From: Stomorhina lunata
Lineage: Eukaryota > Arthropoda > Insecta > Diptera > Rhiniidae
Length of the DNA: 64,000 nucleotides
Direction: 5' to 3'
Assembly (NCBI GenBank): GCA_933228675.1
Contig: OW121744.1
Span: 19,839,918 to 19,903,917 of the forward strand
The translations under genes were made by a program, and so were the position numbers. How positions within the stretch are numbered: position 1 is the stretch's first letter; each line of letters begins with the position of its first letter. This document shows positions 26,176 to 37,900 of this stretch, piece by piece. The notes under the pieces are model-generated. The model worked only from the letters and a program-made list of their open reading frames with translations, was not told the origin of the DNA and made no database searches.

Positions 26176-29000
26176 TATGGAAAATAGAAAATATTTCTAC
26201 AGAAACAAAAATTTTCTGTTGAAATTTTTTATAGAAAAATTTTCTATATAATTTTTTTATAAAAAAATTTTTCTACAAAAAAATTTTTTATAGAAAAAAT
26301 TTCTTTAGAAAATTTTTCTATAAAAAATTTCTTAGAAAATTTTTCTCTGAAAAATTTCTAGAGAAAATTTTTCTATAAAAAATTTCTGTAAAAATGTTTC
26401 TATAAAAAATTTCTATACTATAAAATATTTCTATAGAAAATTTTTCTATAAAAAATTTCTATTAAAAATTTCTATAGAAAATTTTTCTATAAAAAATTTT
26501 TAAAAAATTTTTGTATAACAAATTTCTATAGAAAAGTTTTCTATAAAAAATTCCTATAGAAAATTTTTCTATAAAAAATTTCTATAGAAAATTTTTCTAT
26601 AAAAAATTTCTATAGAAAATTTTTCTATAAAAAATTTCTATAGAAAATTTTTCTATAAAAAATTTCTATAGAAAATTTTTCTGTAAAAAATTTCTATAGA
26701 AAATTTTTCTGTAAAAAATTTCTATAGAAAATTTTTCTGTAAAAAATTTCTATAGAAAATTTTTCTATAAAAAATTTCTATAGAAAATTTTTTTATAAAA
26801 AATTTGTATAGGAAATTTTTCTATAAAAAATTTCTATAGAAAATTTTTCTATAGAAAATTTTTCTATAAAAAATTTCTATAGAAAATTTTTCTATAAAAA
26901 TTTTTGTAGAAATTTATTCTATAAAAAATTTCTATACAAAATGTTTCTATAAAAAATTACTATAAAAATTTTTCTTTAAAAAAGTTTTATAGACAATTTT
27001 TCTATAAAATATATTATAGAAAATTTTCTATGAAAAAATTCTATAATAAATTTTTCTACTGAAAACTTACTATAAAAACTTTCTATAGAAATTTTTTCTA
27101 CAAAAAAAAAAAAATTTCTGTAGAAAATGTTTTATTAAAAGTTTCTGAAAAAAATTTTTCTATAACAGATTTCTATAGAAATTTTTCTATAAAAAATTTC
27201 TGTAGAAAAATTTTCTATAAAAAATTTTTCTATAAAAATTTTTTTAATAAAAAAATTCTATAGAAAATTTATCTATAAAAAATTTTTATAGAAAATTTTT
27301 CTATTAAAACTTTCTATAGAAAATTTTTCTATAAAAAATTACTATAGAAAATTTTCTATTAAAATTTTTTATAAAAAATTTTTGCATAAAAAATTTCTAT
27401 ATAAAATTTTTGTATAAAAAATTTCTATATAAAATTTTTCTATGAAAAATTTCTATAGAAAATTTTTCTAGCAAAAATTTTTTAGAAAATTTTTCTACAA
27501 AAAATTTCTATAGAAAATTTTTCTAGAAAAAATATTTTATAGAAAATTTTTCTATTAAAATTTCTATAGAAAATGTTTCTATAAATAGTTACTATAGAAA
27601 ATTTTCTATTAAAATTTTTTATAGAAAATTTTCTATTAAAATTTTTTATAGATAATTTTTGTATAAAAAATTTCTTTAGAAATTTTTTCTATAGAAAATT
27701 TTTCTATAAAAAATTTCTATAGAAAATTTTTCTAAAAAAAAATTTTTCTAAAGAAAATTTTTCTATTAAAAATTTCAATAGAAAATGTTTCTATTAAAAA
27801 TTTTTACAAAAAATTTTGTGCTAAAAATTTTTATAGAAATTTTTTGTATAAAATATTTCTATTGAAAATTTTTCTATAAAAAATTTCTATAGAAAATTTT
27901 TCTAAAAAAAAATTTTTCTAAAGAAAATTTTCTATTAAAAATTTCAATAGAAAATGTTTCTATTAAAAATTTTTACAAAAAATTTTCTGCTAAAAATTTT
28001 TATAGAAATTTTTTGTATAAAATATTTCTATTGAAAATTTTTCTATAAAAAATTTCTATAGAAAATTTTTCTAAAAAAAAATTTTTCTAAAGAAAATTTT
28101 CTATTAAAAATTTCAATAGAAAATGTTTCTATTAAAAATTTTTACAAAAAATTTTTATAGAAATTTTTTGTATAAAACATTTCTATTGAAAATTTTTCTA
28201 AAACAAAATTTCTAAAGAAAATTTTTCTATACAAAATTTCTATAGAATATTTTTCTATGTAAAAGTTTTATAGAAAATTTTTCTTTAACAAACTTTATAG
28301 AAAATTTTCCTATAAAAAACTTTATAGACATTTTTTGGAAAAAATATTTTATAGAAAATGTTTCCATAAAATATTTTTGTATAAAAAATTTCTATAGAAA
28401 ATTTTTGTATAAAAAATTTCTTTAGAAAATTTTTGTTAAAAAAATTTCTATAGAAAATTTTTGTTAAAAAAATGTCTATAGAAAATTTTGCTATAAAAAA
28501 TTTCTAAAGAAAAATTTTCTATAAAAGAATTTCTATAGAAAATTGTTCGATAAAAATTTTTCTACAAAAAATTTCTATAGAAAATATTTCTATAAAAAAC
28601 TTCTTTAGAAAATTTTTCTTTTTAAAATTTTGTGTAAAAAATATCTATAGAAATTTTTTCTATAAAAATGAAATTATTCTATAGAAATTTTTCTATTAAA
28701 AATTTCTATAAAAAATGTTTCTATAGAAAATTTTTCTAAGAAAAATTTCGATAGAAAAATTTTCTATAAAAAATTTCTATAGAAAATTTTTCTACAAAAA
28801 ATTTCTATAAAAAATTTTAATAGACAATTTTTCTATAAAAAATGCCAATAGAAAATTTGTCAATAAAAACTTTCTAAAGAAAGTGTCTACAAAATAATTC
28901 TATAGAAAATTTCTATAAAAAATTTTTCTATAGAAAATTTCTATATAAAAAAATTTTAAAGAAAATTTTTGTATAAAAAATTTTTATAGAAAAAATTTGG
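26176..29000. repeat. 28-bp AT satellite (CTATAGAAAATTTTTCTATAAAAAATTT type)
   Basis: Tandem CTATAGAAAATTTTT plus CTATAAAAAATTT units, most regular at 26560-26900. The unit is close to self-complementary, so orientation is weak. A higher-order unit of about 169 bp, marked by TTTTGTATAAAAYATTTCTA, occurs three times, with markers at 27842, 28011 and 28166. The third copy has lost about 14 bp. Confidence 0.9.
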
Positions 29001-29629
29001 TACAGTTTTGCTTGCAGTTTGATAAATTGACTAAAATCATATGATTTTTTATATTTTCTTTGTACTCTAAAATTAATCTATAATAAATTTACTACAAAGT
29101 TTAATAGTCAAACACATAAATCCATCCTTTTCATGCTCTTCATTTATAGTGTGATCTCAAAAGCACTATAAAGGACACAGACAGGACTTGAATTCATGTA
29201 AATTAGTTTGAATAAATTTTTAAATAAATATATTTTTTTTGTATTTTATTTTATGCATGAAAATCTTTGAGAATGTTATAGAAAATTGCAATAAATTATT
29301 TTCAAGTTGAGCAAAGAATTGCATTACAATTTGCATGCAACCGAAACTTTATAATATTGCCATAAATTTTATTTCTAATTTTTTTTTAAATGTTCTAAAA
29401 GTTTTTTGAATTATTTAAAAGGCATTTATTTAATGTTACAAACGATTTTTTTAAATACGCACAAAAATTATCTTTATTGTCCATATTTTACTTTTAATAT
29501 TTCTTTAAACAGTCGCAGTCTTCTATGGAAGTCAATCAATCGACATTTATGTTTTCAATTTTTGTTATCGTAAATATTTCTTTTCTTCTTTTTTTTCTTT
29601 GGTATTTTGCTCTTTTTATTTCCACTTAC
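29001..29629. other. Unique intronic-looking sequence next to the channel exon
   Basis: AT-rich, with no exon seen. On the minus strand this is the start of the intron downstream of the exon at 29630-29838, whose donor GTAAGT is read from 29629 to 29624. Confidence 0.5.
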
Positions 29630-29838
29630 CTCTTCGTATATAAATTGATCAATTTCCTCCAATGGTCGACCATACATATCTCCCGGAAATGGTTCGAATT
29701 TCTTTGGCAGAACATCACCATCCTCGACAGTGGCCTTGGTACGTGGATGAAATCCATACTCACGTACCAATTGGATATGACGATTTTCATGTTTAATTTG
29801 TGACTTTTGAGTGTAGGCAACTACTTGTTGTTTGGCAA
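29630..29838 (-). CDS. NaCP60E: Internal exon, voltage-gated sodium channel N-terminus (DSC1-like)
   Basis: Minus-strand exon of 209 nt bounded by a polypyrimidine tract ending TTTCAATTTCAG and a donor GAG|GTAAGT. It begins with two bases of a split codon and then encodes 69 residues, ending in phase 0. Key stretches are REYGFHPRTKA, VEDGDVLPKKFEPFP and MYGRPLEEIDQFIYEE. In Nav channels, the cytoplasmic N-terminal segment before domain I has the same order: an acidic-Gly-x-x-LP element, a proline pair, then a PLE-[DE]-[IL]-D motif followed by aromatics. The sequence does not look like the para version, which points to the second insect channel, DSC1/NaCP60E. This is from remembered family features, not a search. 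The next exon (expected to open with TFCVVSK-like residues) and the preceding one (FRPFTRES-like) were sought on the minus strand and not found, so both introns probably leave the window. Confidence 0.65.
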
Positions 29839-29995
29839 CTGAAATTGAAACGAAGAAAGAAAAAAATGGAATTAATAAAAAAATCGATAAAGTTTGTGAA
29901 CTAAAAATTTATTACAATTTTAATCGTAAATGTAAAAGTAATGGTCAAAATTATCTTTTTCAAATTCTTTTAAGTCTTAAAAATATTATCGGTTT
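29839..29995. other. Intron sequence upstream of the channel exon
   Basis: AT-rich. It contains the 3' splice site of the minus-strand exon (CAG read from 29841 to 29839) and ends at the 11-bp array. Confidence 0.5.
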
Positions 29996-31800
29996 TAGTT
30001 CTAGTTCAGTTCTAGTTCAGTTCTAGTTCAGTTCTAGTTCAGTTCTAGTTCAGTTCTAGTTCAGTTCTAGTTCAGTTCTAGTTCAGTTCTAGTTCTAGTT
30101 CAGTTCTAGTTCTAGTTCAGTTCTAGTTCAGTTCTAGTTCAGTTCTAGTTCAGTTCTAGTTCAGTTCTAGTTCAGTTCTAGTTCAGTTCTAGTTCAGTTC
30201 TAGTTCAGTTCTAGTTCAGTTCTAGTTCAGTTCTAGTTCAGTTCTAGTTCAGTTCTAGTTCAGTTCTAGTTCAGTTCTAGTTCAGTTCTAGTTCAGTTCT
30301 AGTTCAGTTCTAGTTCAGTTCTAGTTCAGTTCTAGTTCAGTTCTAGTTCAGTTCTAGTTCAGTTCTAGTTCAGTTCTAGTTCAGTTCTAGTTCAGTTCTA
30401 GTTCAGTTCTAGTTCAGTTCTAGTTCAGTTCTAGTTCAGTTCTAGTTCAGTTCTAGTTCAGTTCTAGTTCAGTTCTAGTTCAGTTCTAGTTCAGTTCTAG
30501 TTCAGTTCTAGTTCAGTTCTAGTTCAGTTCTAGTTCAGTTCTAGTTCAGTTCTAGTTCAGTTCTAGTTCAGTTCTAGTTCAGTTCTAGTTCAGTTCTAGT
30601 TCAGTTCTAGTTCAGTTCTAGTTCAATTCTAGTTCAGTTCTAGTTCAGTTCTAGTTCAGTTCTAGTTCAGTTCTAGTTCAGTTCTAGTTCAGTTCTAGTT
30701 CAGTTCTAGTTCAGTTCTAGTTCAGTTCTAGTTCAGTTCTAGTTCAGTTCTAGTTCAGTTCTAGTTCAGTTCTAGTTCAGTTCTAGTTCAGTTCTAGTTC
30801 AGTTCTAGTTCAGTTCTAGTTCAGTTCTAGTTCAGTTCTAGTTCAGTTCTAGTTCAGTTCTAGTTCAGTTCTAGTTCAGTTCTAGTTCAGTTCTAGTTCA
30901 GTTCTAGTTCAGTTCTAGTTCAGTTCTAGTTCAGTTCTAGTTCAGTTCTAGTTCAGTTCTAGTTCAGTTCTAGTTCAGTTCTAGTTCAGTTCTAGTTCAG
31001 TTCTAGTTCAGTTCTAGTTCAGTTCTAGTTCAGTTCTAGTTCAGTTCTAGTTCAGTTCTAGTTCAGTTCTAGTTCAGTTCTAGTTCAGTTCTAGTTCAGT
31101 TCTAGTTCAGTTGTAGTTCAGTTCTAGTTCAGTTCTAGTTCAGTTCTAGTTCAGTTCTAGTTCAGTTCTAGTTCAGTTCTAGTTCAGTTCTAGTTCAGTT
31201 CTAGTTCAGTTCTAGTTCAGTTCTAGTTCAGTTCTAGTTCAGTTCTAGTTCAGTTCTAGTTCAGTTCTAGTTCAGTTCTAGTTCAGTTCTAGTTCAGTTC
31301 TAGTTCAGTTCTAGTTCAGTTCTAGTTCAGTTCTAGTTCAGTTCTAGTTCAGTTCTAGTTCAGTTCTAGTTCAGTTCTAGTTCAGTTCTAGTTCAGTTCT
31401 AGTTCAGTTCTAGTTCAGTTCTAGTTCAGTTCTAGTTCAGTTCTAGTTCAGTTCTAGTTCAGTTCTAGTTCAGTTCTAGTTCAGTTCTAGTTCAGTTCTA
31501 GTTCAGTTCTAGTTCAGTTCTAGTTCAGTTCTAGTTCAGTTCTAGTTCAGTTCTAGTTCAGTTCTAGTTCAGTTCTAGTTCAGTTCTAGTTCAGTTCTAG
31601 TTCAGTTCTAGTTCAGTTCTAGTTCAGTTCTAGTTCAGTTCTAGTTCAGTTCTAGTTCAGTTCTAGTTCAGTTCTAGTTCAGTTCTAGTTCAGTTCTAGT
31701 TCAGTTCTAGTTCAGTTCTAGTTCAGTTCTAGTTCAGTTCTACTTCAGTTCTAGTTCAGTTCTAGTTCAGTTCTAGTTCAGTTCTAGTCCAGTTCTAGTT
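29996..31800 (+). repeat. 11-bp satellite array A (TTCTAGTTCAG), about 164 copies
   Basis: Nearly invariant tandem repeat of AGTTCTAGTTC (any rotation). Early units near 30085-30120 include shortened TTCTAGTTCTAG steps. Rare point variants occur near 30625, 31112, 31743 and 31789. It lies about 150 bp upstream of the minus-strand channel exon, so it would be in that gene's intron. The same unit on the opposite strand forms array B at 34931-38280. Confidence 0.97.
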
Positions 31801-32420
31801 AACTTTAAAAGAGTTCAAAGAATCAGAATACTTCTCTATATTTCCCATCATATGAACATAGACTTTAATATTTCAAATTAAAAATGTAGTTTTTTTTTTT
31901 GTTTCCACCCAAAATTCTAAATATGCATAAATGTTTTACCATGAACCACCCACATTTAATGTTTGTCTATTGATCGGTATACAAATGTAATCTAAATACG
32001 AATATATCCGTAATTGGAATATCCGTTTATGAGGATGTGGCTTCCATCCACATGTATGACCCTTATTTTGCTTTAACTGTTTTGGTTGATATATATGTGA
32101 GTGTGTGTGTGAATGTGTTACGAACACAAATATAATATTTAACAAAATGTTTAAATAAGCAAATTATAAAATAATTACTAATGAAAATATTTGAAACAAT
32201 TCAATTGAACTAAATTTAAATAATTTAAATGATAATCTAAATGATTAAATTTTTATAATACAGTAGATTAAGAACGATAGAACTCAAGCTAGAATTTAAA
32301 CTTTAAATTAACCTAAATCACAACTTAACAAACTTCAACTGAACCAGAATTAAACTGGAACTAAACCTAGAAAACTAGAAGAACCTTACCTACGAACATG
32401 AAACTAAAATTATAACTTGA
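31801..32420. other. Unique island with degenerate 11-mer-like words
   Basis: No gene was recognised. A (TG)n-like stretch lies at about 32090-32118. From 32270 to 32400 there are loosely repeated words such as AACTGAACCAGAA and AAACTGGAACTAAACCTAGAA. These resemble the array-B orientation of the 11-bp satellite and may be its precursor or decay product. Confidence 0.45.
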
Positions 32421-32920
32421 AAACTAAAGGAGATAGAGCCATTTGGGCAAAAATTGTGATCACTAAAAAAAAAAATTCAAAATTCGTACTAAAACCTAAT
32501 TTTTTAAAAATTTTTATATGAAAACATAAAATTTCAATTTTCTTGGAAACTAAAGGAGATAGAGCCATTTGGGAAAAAATCTGTGATTACCAAACAAATT
32601 AAAAAATTCGTACTAAAACCTTGTTTTTTTTTAATTTTTTATATGAAAATATAAAACTTCAATTTTCTTGTAAACTAAAGGAGCTAGAGAAATTTAGGCA
32701 AAAATTTGTGATCACGAAAAAAAAAAATTCAAAAATCGTACTAAAACCTATTTTTTTTATTTTTATATGAAAATATGAAAGTTAAGCAAAAGTCTGTGAT
32801 CACCAAAAATAATTTCAAAATTTGTAGTACTAAAACCTAATTTATTTAAAATTTGTATATGATAACATAAAAAAAATTCAAAATTCGTACTAAAATCTAT
32901 TTTTTTGAAAGTTTTTATAT
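32421..32920 (+). repeat. 125-bp minisatellite, about four copies
   Basis: Tandem repeats starting AACTAAAGGAGATAGAGCCA at 32421, 32547 and 32672, then a 5'-truncated copy near 32778 and a partial one near 32868. Each contains TGTGATCAC, TTCGTACTAAAACCT and TTTTTATATGAAAA. Copies differ by several substitutions and A/T-run lengths, so the array is old compared with the flanking 11-bp satellite. Confidence 0.8.
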
Positions 32921-32966
32921 GAATCTAGAACGAAATCGAGAACTGAAACTGAACCTAGAACATATA

Positions 32967-33276
32967 TCATTGGCCAAATTGCCGCATTCGACATTGAACG
33001 AAAACTTAGATTTTAAAGCAAATATTGTGTACCATACCTTAGGGATTTTCAAAATAATTTATTATTCGAAAAGTTTAATATCTTTAATATCGAAACATTT
33101 CCGTTTATTTGTCAAAACTTTTAGTTTAAATAAAATTCTTTTACTATCAGGGAACTTTTGACAAATAAGTTACAATATAATAAACATTTTAGGTTATATA
33201 TTATTTAGGTTATCCTAAAACTATGCTACACAAATGTTTCTGAAATATCTTACACTTTAAACGATTTGACCCCAGG
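32967..33276. mobile_element. Palindromic MITE, copy 1
   Basis: About 310 bp, similar along its length to 34589-34891 in the same orientation. The right terminus, read on the minus strand, begins CCTGGGGTCAAATCGTTTAA. The left terminus is mutated (TCATTGGCCAAATTGCCGCA). Internal marks shared with copy 2 are ACCTTAGGGATTTTCAAAAT, AACTTTTGACAAATAA and GCTACACAAATGTTTCTGAA. A short open frame across it (32919-33161) is spurious. Confidence 0.7.
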
Positions 33277-33413
33277 ACTAGATAAAGAATTTCATCTTAT
33301 ATTGTTGTAAGAACTAAACCCAGAATTGAAGAATAACTCTTCAAATTGTATATTTTATAGCTAAATCTTTAAATAAATTAAATATTCACAATTTTTCTTT
33401 CTTTTAATTACAG
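33277..33413 (+). other. Probable 5'-UTR intron end of the carrier gene
   Basis: The segment ends in a pyrimidine-rich tract and acceptor, TTTCTTTCTTTTAATTACAG, with the AG at 33412-33413. This suggests a noncoding upstream exon. I could not place that exon or its donor with confidence. It may lie within or beyond the 11-bp array. Confidence 0.5.
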
Positions 33414-33467
33414 CTACTTTTATAATCCCCTAACCTCAAAACTTCGACTACAAACGCGACAATCATC

Positions 33468-34463
33468 ATGTCTAAAGTACCATTTCCGCAAATGATAAAA
33501 AATGAATCGGATGCTCCGCAATACAACCCAATTACAATACAAATGAAACAAGCCTTTGCTGGAGCAGCTTCAGGATTTTTAACAAGATTCGCTACACAAC
33601 CATTCGATGTCCTCAAAATACGTTTTCAATTGCAAGCGGAACCAGTGACTTCGAATAACTCACAGTCTAAATCAAAGTACAAATCACTGTCACAGGCCAC
33701 ACGATTAATCTATAAAGAAGAAGGAATTAAGGCATTTTGGAAGGGTCACAACTCTGGCCAACTGTTTACCATTATCTATACGGTTTTTCAATTTTGGTCC
33801 TACGAGCAAATCGACCTGCACTTGCGTCACAACGAGCAATTGCGTGAATGTAAACTGTTAAGGAAATTCATAAGTGGAGGTCTGGCAGGTTGTGTTGGTG
33901 TCACTGTATCCATGCCCTTTGATGTTATAAGGACTCGTGTCATCGGTCAGGATAATAATATTAAGAGTAAAAGTATTTTCGAATTGGTTCCCTCCATCAT
34001 TAAGAAACAAGGTTTCTTGGGCATATTTCGTGGTTACAGTGCAACGCTCATACAAACCGGTCCCCTAATTGGTTTCAATTTTATGTTCTATAGCAAAATT
34101 AATGATTTGTATAAGACTTTCATCAGCCACGAATCAAAACGAACGCCTATTGTCTGGCATCTGATAAATGGCTGTATGGCTGGGGTTATTTCAAAACTTG
34201 CCGTATATCCTTTAGATTTTATTAAGAAACGTTTACAGCTGCAGGGTTTCCAAGAGGTGCGCAAAACATTTGGTCGCAATCAGCAATGTTCCAGCATAAC
34301 GGATTGTATTAAGGTGACACTGAGAGAGGAAGGCTGGAAGGGTTTCTACAAGGGCATGCATCCAACCCTGTACAAGAGTGGCTTGACAACGGCTTTGTAC
34401 TTTACTTTTTATGATATGTTCAAACAGATGTTGGATATCGATAGTCCGGATGACAATAAATAG
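33468..34463 (+). CDS. Mitochondrial thiamine pyrophosphate carrier (SLC25A19/Tpc family)
   Basis: Complete 331-residue frame without introns. It is a mitochondrial carrier family protein with three homologous repeats. The PX[DE]XX[KR] signatures are PFDVLK (45-50), PFDVIR (150-155) and PLDFIK (248-253). The paired repeat motifs are EGIKAFWKG (85-93), QGFLGIFRG (181-189) and EGWKGFYKG (288-296). Six transmembrane helices are expected in the inner membrane. TPC-type features are PFDVLKIRFQLQ in repeat 1, WKGH after the first motif, and AGVISK with YPLDFIKKRLQ followed by GFQEVRKTFGR in repeat 3, as in SLC25A19. Such proteins exchange cytosolic thiamine pyrophosphate for matrix nucleotides to supply TPP-dependent dehydrogenases. 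Family length is about 320, so the protein looks intact. Drosophila has two members (Tpc1, Tpc2) and I cannot say which is the orthologue. The gene lies on the strand opposite the channel exon, between two MITE copies and an inverted pair of 11-bp arrays. Confidence 0.93.
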   Translation: MSKVPFPQMIKNESDAPQYNPITIQMKQAFAGAASGFLTRFATQPFDVLKIRFQLQAEPVTSNNSQSKSKYKSLSQATRLIYKEEGIKAFWKGHNSGQLFTIIYTVFQFWSYEQIDLHLRHNEQLRECKLLRKFISGGLAGCVGVTVSMPFDVIRTRVIGQDNNIKSKSIFELVPSIIKKQGFLGIFRGYSATLIQTGPLIGFNFMFYSKINDLYKTFISHESKRTPIVWHLINGCMAGVISKLAVYPLDFIKKRLQLQGFQEVRKTFGRNQQCSSITDCIKVTLREEGWKGFYKGMHPTLYKSGLTTALYFTFYDMFKQMLDIDSPDDNK

Positions 34464-34534
34464 TTCTTAAGTTTAATTTCCTTGATTTTTAGAATATATG
34501 TATGACTTCTTAGTAAAATAATATACAAAACTCA

Positions 34535-34540
34535 AATAAA
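34535..34540 (+). other. Poly(A) signal of the carrier gene
   Basis: AATAAA, 72 nt after the TAG stop, at a normal distance for a compact fly 3'-UTR. Confidence 0.6.
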
Positions 34541-34588
34541 CTACGATTTAATAATACAATTTAATTGAAATTCTTATAATTATTAATA

Positions 34589-34891
34589 CCTGGGGCCAAA
34601 CGTTCGCATTTGATATCAATCGAAAACTCTGACTTTTAAGCCTATATTATGTAACATACCTTAGGGATTTTCAAAATAATATATTTAGTAAAAAGTTTAA
34701 TAAAATAAGATTTCTAAACATTTTCGTTTGTTTGTCAAAACATTTTACTATACGGGAACTTTTGACAAATAAATTACAATGTAATGAACCTTATATGTAT
34801 GTTATATATTATTTAGATTATCCCTAAAGTATGCTACACAAATGTTTCTGAAATATATTACATTTCGATCGATATTGAATTTGGCTCCTGG
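34589..34891. mobile_element. Palindromic MITE, copy 2
   Basis: About 303 bp. The left end starts CCTGGGGCCAAACGTTCGCA. The right end, reverse-complemented, starts CCAGGAGCCAAATTCAATAT. Similarity between the arms continues inward: AACATACCTTAGGGAT against AGCATACTTTAGGGAT, then AATAATATAT on both, and TTTGTTTGTCAAAAC against TTTATTTGTCAAAAG near the centre. The whole element is therefore a long imperfect palindrome. No coding capacity. Target-site duplication unclear. Copy 1 at 32967-33276 is in the same orientation on the other side of the carrier gene. Confidence 0.75.
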
Positions 34892-34930
34892 CATTTGTTT
34901 ATTAATCTCTATCTAAAACTAATCTATAAC

Positions 34931-37900
34931 CGAACTAGAACTGAACTAGAACTGAACAAGAGCTGAACTAGAACTGAACTAGAACTGAACTAGAACTGAA
35001 CTAGAACTGAACTAGAACTGAACTAGAACTGAACTAGAACTGAACTAGAACTGAACTACAACTGAACTACAACTGAACTAGAACTGAACTAGAACTGAAC
35101 TAGAACTGAACTAGAACTGAACTAGAACTGAACTAGAACTGAACTAGAACTGAACTAGAACTGAACTAGAACTGAACTAGAACTGAACTAGAACTGAACT
35201 AGAACTGAACTAGAACTGAACTAGAACTGAACTAGAACTGAACTAGAACTGAACTAGAACTGAACTAGAACTGAACTAGAACTGAACTAGAACTGAACTA
35301 GAACTGAACTAGAACTGAACTAGAACTGAACTAGAACTGAACTAGAACTGAACTAGAACTGAACTAGAACTGAACTAGAACTGAACTAGAACTGAACTAG
35401 AACTGAACTAGAACTGAACTAGAACTGAACTAGAACTGAACTAGAACTGAACTAGAACTGAACTAGAACTGAACTAGAACTGAACTAGAACTGAACTAGA
35501 ACTGAACTAGAACTGAACTAGAACTGAACTAGAACTGAACTAGAACTGAACTAGAACTGAACTAGAACTGAACTAGAACTGAACTAGAACTGAACTAGAA
35601 CTGAACTAGAACTGAACTAGAACTGAACTAGAACTGAACTAGAACTGAACTAGAACTGAACTAGAACTGAACTAGAACTGAACTAGAACTGAACTAGAAC
35701 TGAACTAGAACTGAACTAGAACTGAACTAGAACTGAACTAGAACTGAACTAGAACTGAACTAGAACTGAACTAGAACTGAACTAGAACTGAACTAGAACT
35801 GAACTAGAACTGAACTAGAACTGAACTAGAACTGAACTAGAACTGAACTAGAACTGAACTAGAACTGAACTAGAACTGAACTAGAACTGAACTAGAACTG
35901 AACTAGAACTGAACTAGAACTGAACTAGAACTGAACTAGAACTGAACTAGAACTGAACTAGAACTGAACTAGAACTGAACTAGAACTGAACTAGAACTGA
36001 ACTAGAACTGAACTAGAACTGAACTAGAACTGAACTAGAACTGAACTAGAACTGAACTAGAACTGAACTAGAACTGAACTAGAACTGAACTAGAACTGAA
36101 CTAGAACTGAACTAGAACTGAACTAGAACTGAACTAGAACTGAACTAGAACTGAACTAGAACTGAACTAGAACTGAACTAGAACTGAACTAGAACTGAAC
36201 TAGAACTGAACTAGAACTGAACTAGAACTGAACTAGAACTGAACTAGAACTGAACTAGAACTGAACTAGAACTGAACTAGAACTGAACTAGAACTGAACT
36301 AGAACTGAACTAGAACTGAACTAGAACTGAACTAGAACTGAACTAGAACTGAACTAGAACTGAACTAGAACTGAACTAGAACTGAACTAGAACTGAACTA
36401 GAACTGAACTAGAACTGAACTAGAACTGAACTAGAACTGAACTAGAACTGAACTAGAACTGAACTAGAACTGAACTAGAACTGAACTAGAACTGAACTAG
36501 AACTGAACTAGAACTGAACTAGAACTGAACTAGAACTGAACTAGAACTGAACTAGAACTGAACTAGAACTGAACTAGAACTGAACTAGAACTGAACTAGA
36601 ACTGAACTAGAACTGAACTAGAACTGAACTAGAACTGAACTAGAACTGAACTAGAACTGAACTAGAACTGAACTAGAACTGAACTAGAACTGAACTAGAA
36701 CTGAACTAGAACTGAACTAGAACTGAACTAGAACTGAACTAGAACTGAACTAGAACTGAACTAGAACTGAACTAGAACTGAACTAGAACTGAACTAGAAC
36801 TGAACTAGAACTGAACTAGAACTGAACTAGAACTGAACTAGAACTGAACTAGAACTGAACTAGAACTGAACTAGAACTGAACTAGAACTGAACTAGAACT
36901 GAACTAGAACTGAACTAGAACTGAACTAGAACTGAACTAGAACTGAACTAGAACTGAACTAGAACTGAACTAGAACTGAACTAGAACTGAACTAGAACTG
37001 AACTAGAACTGAACTAGAACTGAACTAGAACTGAACTAGAACTGAACTAGAACTGAACTAGAACTGAACTAGAACTGAACTAGAACTGAACTAGAACTGA
37101 ACTAGAACTGAACTAGAACTGAACTAGAACTGAACTAGAACTGAACTAGAACTGAACTAGAACTGAACTAGAACTGAACTAGAACTGAACTAGAACTGAA
37201 CTAGAACTGAACTAGAACTGAACTAGAACTGAACTAGAACTGAACTAGAACTGAACTAGAACTGAACTAGAACTGAACTAGAACTGAACTAGAACTGAAC
37301 TAGAACTGAACTAGAACTGAACTAGAACTGAACTAGAACTGAACTAGAACTGAACTAGAACTGAACTAGAACTGAACTAGAACTGAACTAGAACTGAACT
37401 AGAACTGAACTAGAACTGAACTAGAACTGAACTAGAACTGAACTAGAACTGAACTAGAACTGAACTAGAACTGAACTAGAACTGAACTAGAACTGAACTA
37501 GAACTGAACTAGAACTGAACTAGAACTGAACTAGAACTGAACTAGAACTGAACTAGAACTGAACTAGAACTGAACTAGAACTGAACTAGAACTGAACTAG
37601 AACTGAACTAGAACTGAACTAGAACTGAACTAGAACTGAACTAGAACTGAACTAGAACTGAACTAGAACTGAACTAGAACTGAACTAGAACTGAACTAGA
37701 ACTGAACTAGAACTGAACTAGAACTGAACTAGAACTGAACTAGAACTGAACTAGAACTGAACTAGAACTGAACTAGAACTGAACTAGAACTGAACTAGAA
37801 CTGAACTAGAACTGAACTAGAACTGAACTAGAACTGAACTAGAACTGAACTAGAACTGAACTAGAACTGAACTAGAACTGAACTAGAACTGAACTAGAAC

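Larger units (their letters stand above)
33414..34540 (+). other. Terminal exon of the carrier gene (UTRs plus CDS)
   Basis: Runs from the acceptor at 33413 through a 54-nt 5'-UTR, the complete coding frame and a short 3'-UTR to the poly(A) signal AATAAA at 34535-34540. The start codon context ATCATCATG has A at -3. Cleavage would follow shortly after 34540, just before MITE copy 2. Confidence 0.65.

Noticed and set aside
33404..34279. Minus-strand frames opposite the carrier gene
   Set aside because: They are antisense shadows of the carrier coding sequence.
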